The notes beneath the pieces were generated by a model. That model ran no database searches. It had not been told where the DNA came from and saw nothing but the letters and a program-made list of their open reading frames with translations. A DNA stretch of 64,000 nt from SAR202-VII-2 sp965263165 (GTDB taxonomy: Bacteria > Chloroflexota > Dehalococcoidia > Lucifugimonadales > SAR202-VII-2), in contig OZ253584.1 in assembly GCA_965263165.1 (NCBI GenBank), positions 868,001-932,000 on the forward strand. The letters are read 5' to 3'. The translations under genes and the position numbers were made by a program. Positions 61,145-64,000 of the stretch are shown in pieces. Every line of letters starts with the position of its first letter. Position 1 is the first letter of the stretch.

Positions 61145-62266
61145 CTACCCTGCCCACCTGTCCGGGGAAAACGGCGCGAGGTCGGCGACGTCCGTTTCTC
61201 CCCGTATGAGGAGGTCGGCCATGATGCGGCCGGTAACGGCGCTGAGAATGATCCCCTGCCGCTGATGCCCTGTGGCCACGTAGAGGCCCTCCCAGCCGGG
61301 CGCCGGCCCAAGAATCGGCAAGTTGTCGTCTGAGAGGGGGCGCAGGCAGGCGGTATGCTCCGTCATCCGCGCCGATTCCAGCGACGGCATGAAGCGCAGG
61401 GCTTCCTCCAAAATGGTTGTCCTCGCCTCGCCGGTGGGCTGGGTGTCGAAGCCCACCAACTCCTCAGTCGTTCCGGCGATGACGTAACCGGCCGGCTTGG
61501 GCAGGATGTAGTTCGTGCCCTGGAAGACCGCCGCCTCGGGCAACGGCGCCTCGCCGAGCTCCAGCTTCACGAGTTGGCCCTTCAGCGGCTGCACGGGAAT
61601 GGGGTGGCCGGTCCATGCTTCCGCCTGCCGAGTCCAGGGACCCATCGCCAGCAGGACCCGGTCCGCGCTGATGCTGGGGCCGTCCGCCAAACGCACCCCG
61701 GTGACGCGGCTGCCGCTGGATTCGAGGCCCGCCGCCCTTGCGTAGCGGATGCTGCATCCCATCCGCTCGATGGCAGACGTGAAGGCGAGTACGAGGCGGT
61801 AGGGCTCCGCCTGGCGTTCGTTGGGATAGAACAGGCCCCCATGGGCTTCGGGAGTCAACCGTCCGTCCAGCCGCCGGACGTCTTCAGGGGTGACCCACCG
61901 CACTTCGGGGTCCAGCCTCTGCAGCCACTCGAGCTTCTGAAGCAGCGCCTGGGTCTCTTCCTCCGCAAACGCGGGCTCCAGGATGGGAATCACTGAGTAG
62001 TGATAGTCAACGCCAGACTCTGACGGAAGACACAACGCCAACTCGCGATGCATCGCGGCGCTGGCCATGCCCAGGCTCGCGAGCGCGTCGGGCCCATGGG
62101 CCTCGATGAGCGGGGTGACGAGACCGGCGGCGGCACCCGACGCCCCGTAGCCGACGGCCTCCTGCTCCACGATGAGTGCGACCACTCCCTCTTTGGCCAG
62201 GTGATACGCGGTCGACAGGGAGACGATACCCCCGCCAACGAGGACGACGTCAGGCTGCTGAGCCAA
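61145..62266 (-). CDS. DAO-family FAD-dependent oxidoreductase (glycine-oxidase-like), copy 1
   Basis: The 373-residue flavoprotein starts DVVLVGGGIVSLSTAYHLAK (FAD dinucleotide-binding G-x-G-x2-S form) and continues VGYGASGAAAGLVTP, a ThiO-like segment. The substrate domain has LAMGPWTRQAEAWTGHPIPV and KPAGYVIAGTTEELVGFDTQ, and the C-terminal NLPILGPAPGWEGLYVATGH with RQGIILSAVTGRIMADLLI is the second FAD region. It would oxidise an amine such as glycine or a D-/N-methyl amino acid. It is a tandem paralogue of the next gene, 58 bp apart on the same strand. Confidence 0.88.
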   Translation of the reverse strand: MAQQPDVVLVGGGIVSLSTAYHLAKEGVVALIVEQEAVGYGASGAAAGLVTPLIEAHGPDALASLGMASAAMHRELALCLPSESGVDYHYSVIPILEPAFAEEETQALLQKLEWLQRLDPEVRWVTPEDVRRLDGRLTPEAHGGLFYPNERQAEPYRLVLAFTSAIERMGCSIRYARAAGLESSGSRVTGVRLADGPSISADRVLLAMGPWTRQAEAWTGHPIPVQPLKGQLVKLELGEAPLPEAAVFQGTNYILPKPAGYVIAGTTEELVGFDTQPTGEARTTILEEALRFMPSLESARMTEHTACLRPLSDDNLPILGPAPGWEGLYVATGHQRQGIILSAVTGRIMADLLIRGETDVADLAPFSPDRWAG

Positions 62267-62324
62267 GCGTTACTCCGCGAGCGCCTCGAACGGAAATTCC
62301 GGCGCTCATGGTAGCACGACGCCG

Positions 62325-63452
62325 CTAAGCCCCCCAGCGGGCGGGAGAGAAGCGGGCAGTCTCAACGAGATCGGTGTGGCCCCTGACGACAAGGTCGGTC
62401 AGGATTCGGCCGGTCGCCACGCTTTGCAGGATGCCCTTGCGCCCGTGCCCGGCGCCGATGAATAAGCCTTCCCATCCAGGCGCCGCCCCCACGACCGGCG
62501 CGTGGTCGGCGGCCAGCGGACGCAGGCAAGCGGTGTGCTCCGTAATGACGGCGTCTTCCAGGGCGGGCAAGAACCGCAGGGCGTCGCCGAGAATGGCCTC
62601 CCTCGCCTCCGCGGTGGGCTGGGTGTCGAAGCCCACCAGCTCTTCAGTCGTTCCGGCCAGGATGTAGCCTGCGGGCTTGGGCAGCAGATAGTGCTTGCCC
62701 CAGAACACAGCCGCCGCAGGCGGAGGCCCCTGGAGGAGTTGCAGGCGCATGAGCTGGCCCTTCAGTGGCTCGATGGGGATGCGCAGGCCGGTCCACGCCT
62801 CTGCCTCGCGAGTCCACGGTCCCATCGCAAGGACGGTGGCGTCGGCTTCCAGGGTCGAGCCATCGGCAAGCCGGACGCCGGTGGCCCGGCCCGCGCTGGA
62901 CTGGACGCCGGTAACATTGGCGTAGCGGACCGCGCCGCCCATGCGCTCGACGGCGGCGGTCAGGGCCAGCACAAACCGGTAGGGCTCCACCTGAGCCTCG
63001 ACGCGGGAGTGCAACGCGCCCTGGGCCTCCGGCGCCAGGCCCTCGTCGATCTGTAGCAGGCCGTTCTGGTCTGCCCAGGCGACATCGAGGCCAAGAGCCT
63101 GTTGGCAACGCACGGCCTCCCGTAGCTCGCCCTCCTCATCGTCGTTGAAGGCCGGGCGCAGGACGGGAATGTCGGAGAAGTGGTAGTCGATGCCGGATTC
63201 GGCGGGAAGCGACTGGGCCAGCTCGCGATGCAGCCGCAAGCTGACGAGGCCCAACTCGGTTGTCGGACCTTCCCCCCGGAGGTCGGCGAGGGGACTCAAC
63301 AGGCCGGCGGCTGCCCCTGATGCGCCGTAGCCGATCGCCTCCCGCTCCACAATGAGCGGCCTGAGGCCCTCCTTGGCCAGGAAGTAGGCGGTGGCGCAGG
63401 AGATGACGCCGCCGCCCACGAGGATGACGTCGGGACGGGGCATCAGACTCAC
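62325..63452 (-). CDS. DAO-family FAD-dependent oxidoreductase (glycine-oxidase-like), copy 2
   Basis: The 375-residue paralogue shows DVILVGGGVISCATAYFLAK, IGYGASGAAAGLLSPLADLR, LAMGPWTREAEAWTGLRIPI, PAGYILAGTTEELVGFDTQP and DHAPVVGAAPGWEGLFIGAG with HGRKGILQSVATGRILTDL. Many stretches are identical to copy 1, marking a fairly recent duplication; the middle substrate region differs most. Its ATG overlaps the stop of the helicase gene (ATGA), so it is translated behind pcrA. Confidence 0.88.
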   Translation of the reverse strand: MSLMPRPDVILVGGGVISCATAYFLAKEGLRPLIVEREAIGYGASGAAAGLLSPLADLRGEGPTTELGLVSLRLHRELAQSLPAESGIDYHFSDIPVLRPAFNDDEEGELREAVRCQQALGLDVAWADQNGLLQIDEGLAPEAQGALHSRVEAQVEPYRFVLALTAAVERMGGAVRYANVTGVQSSAGRATGVRLADGSTLEADATVLAMGPWTREAEAWTGLRIPIEPLKGQLMRLQLLQGPPPAAAVFWGKHYLLPKPAGYILAGTTEELVGFDTQPTAEAREAILGDALRFLPALEDAVITEHTACLRPLAADHAPVVGAAPGWEGLFIGAGHGRKGILQSVATGRILTDLVVRGHTDLVETARFSPARWGA

Positions 63453-64000
63453 CCCTCCTCCACCCGCTCCAAGGGGGCGAAGCTGGCCAGCAGCCGTTTG
63501 ATGCCGGCGTCCGTGCGGAAGGCCACCGTTACCTCATAATCGTCGTTGGTGGCAATGCAGTTGATGACGACCCCCTCTCCGAACTTGTTGTGACGCACCT
63601 TCTCGCCCACCTTGAACGGCGACGGCCCGGCCTCAGCCGCGGGCGCGTCGGGGGCAGCGGTCCTGGCCCCAGGCCAGTAGGACGGCTGGCGCGCCGGCGT
63701 CACGGTCTGGCGCACTCCCATCGGCGTCGACGTGATGTGGTCCGGGATATCGGCTAGAAAGCGGGACGGGGCGGTCGGCATACTGGACCCTCCGAAGCCG
63801 CGGCGGAAGGCCCGCACCATGTACAGCCTCTCCTGAGCGCGGGTCATGCCCACGTAGGTCAGCCGCCGCTCCTCCTCGATTGCGTCCGGGTCGTCCATGG
63901 AGCGCGAGTGCGGCAGGACGCCTTCCTCCATCCCGGTCATAAACACCACGGGGAACTCGAGGCCCTTGGCCTGATGCAGGGTGATCAAGGTCAGCGCATC
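63449..64000 (-). CDS. PcrA/UvrD DNA helicase, C-terminal part (cut by window edge)
   Basis: The visible 183 residues start within motif V: LITLHQAKGLEFPVVFMTGM, followed by EEERRLTYVGMTRAQERLYM (motif VI). The tail has PSPFKVGEKVRHNKFGEGVV and a Tudor-like C-terminal domain (YEVTVAFRTDAGIKRLLASF), typical of PcrA. The rest of the gene lies beyond base 64000. It unwinds DNA in repair and replication-transcription conflict. Confidence 0.93.
   Translation of the reverse strand, partial: DALTLITLHQAKGLEFPVVFMTGMEEGVLPHSRSMDDPDAIEEERRLTYVGMTRAQERLYMVRAFRRGFGGSSMPTAPSRFLADIPDHITSTPMGVRQTVTPARQPSYWPGARTAAPDAPAAEAGPSPFKVGEKVRHNKFGEGVVINCIATNDDYEVTVAFRTDAGIKRLLASFAPLERVEEG

Overview
The window is 64 kb of a GC-rich bacterial chromosome. 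I read it as a member of the Chloroflexota (Dehalococcoidia/SAR202-like). This rests on gene content and style only: amidohydrolase-2 hydrolases, a phosphotriesterase-like lactonase next to an LLM-class flavin oxidoreductase, several SDRs, DAO-type FAD oxidoreductases, dispersed GTAGGGGCG palindromes and Gram-positive-style 11-bp Pho repeats. No rRNA or marker protein confirms it.

Region 1 (1-28.8 kb) is a mostly ordinary core genome. It holds menG/ubiE, tRNA-Thr, an ABC-F ATPase, a LOG-family hydrolase, an SDR, an RluB-type pseudouridine synthase and a small catabolic cassette (amidohydrolase, epimerase, amidohydrolase). A long minus-strand phosphate/arsenate locus follows: a diverged methylglyoxal-synthase-like gene, pstS, pstC, pstA, pstB, phoU, an aquaporin and arsC. 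It has two arrays of exact 11-bp-spaced TTA/TAA repeats that look like Pho boxes. Next come acs, another SDR, fabI, an EamA transporter, an isochorismatase-like hydrolase, a small zinc-ribbon protein, citrate synthase, and a Fur/Zur-family regulator with a znuA-znuC-znuB-like metal importer under palindromic operators.

Region 2 (28.8-32.1 kb) is degraded accessory DNA. It has an array of eight 11-bp tandem repeats, a 195-bp MITE with a truncated second copy, an Apea-like HEPN protein, and remnants of an HTH gene and of a UvrD-type helicase.

Region 3 (32.1-53.57 kb) appears to be one integrative element of about 21.4 kb. It is bounded by 30-bp direct repeats (28/30 identical), the right one overlapping the 3' end of tRNA-Lys, beside a large serine recombinase and a ribbon-helix-helix gene. 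Its cargo includes a phosphotriesterase gene split by an IS1595-family element carrying three small passenger genes, an LLM oxidoreductase, a decayed large gene broken by a nonsense codon, a MITE and an IS1380-family element, and an intact four-gene operon: DUF6088 (AbiEi-like), a giant Eco57I-type adenine methyltransferase, a DUF3883 PD-(D/E)XK-type protein and a PLD-SNF2 helicase. I infer this operon is a modification-linked defence system with an unusual composition. A replication-relaxation-like protein lies between it and the recombinase.

Region 4 (53.56-64 kb) returns to core genes: tRNA-Lys, an enoyl-CoA hydratase, a small membrane protein with a YtxH protein, an acyl-CoA dehydrogenase, a three-gene FbpABC-like iron importer, two tandem DAO-family FAD oxidoreductases, and the 3' part of a PcrA/UvrD helicase cut by the window edge.
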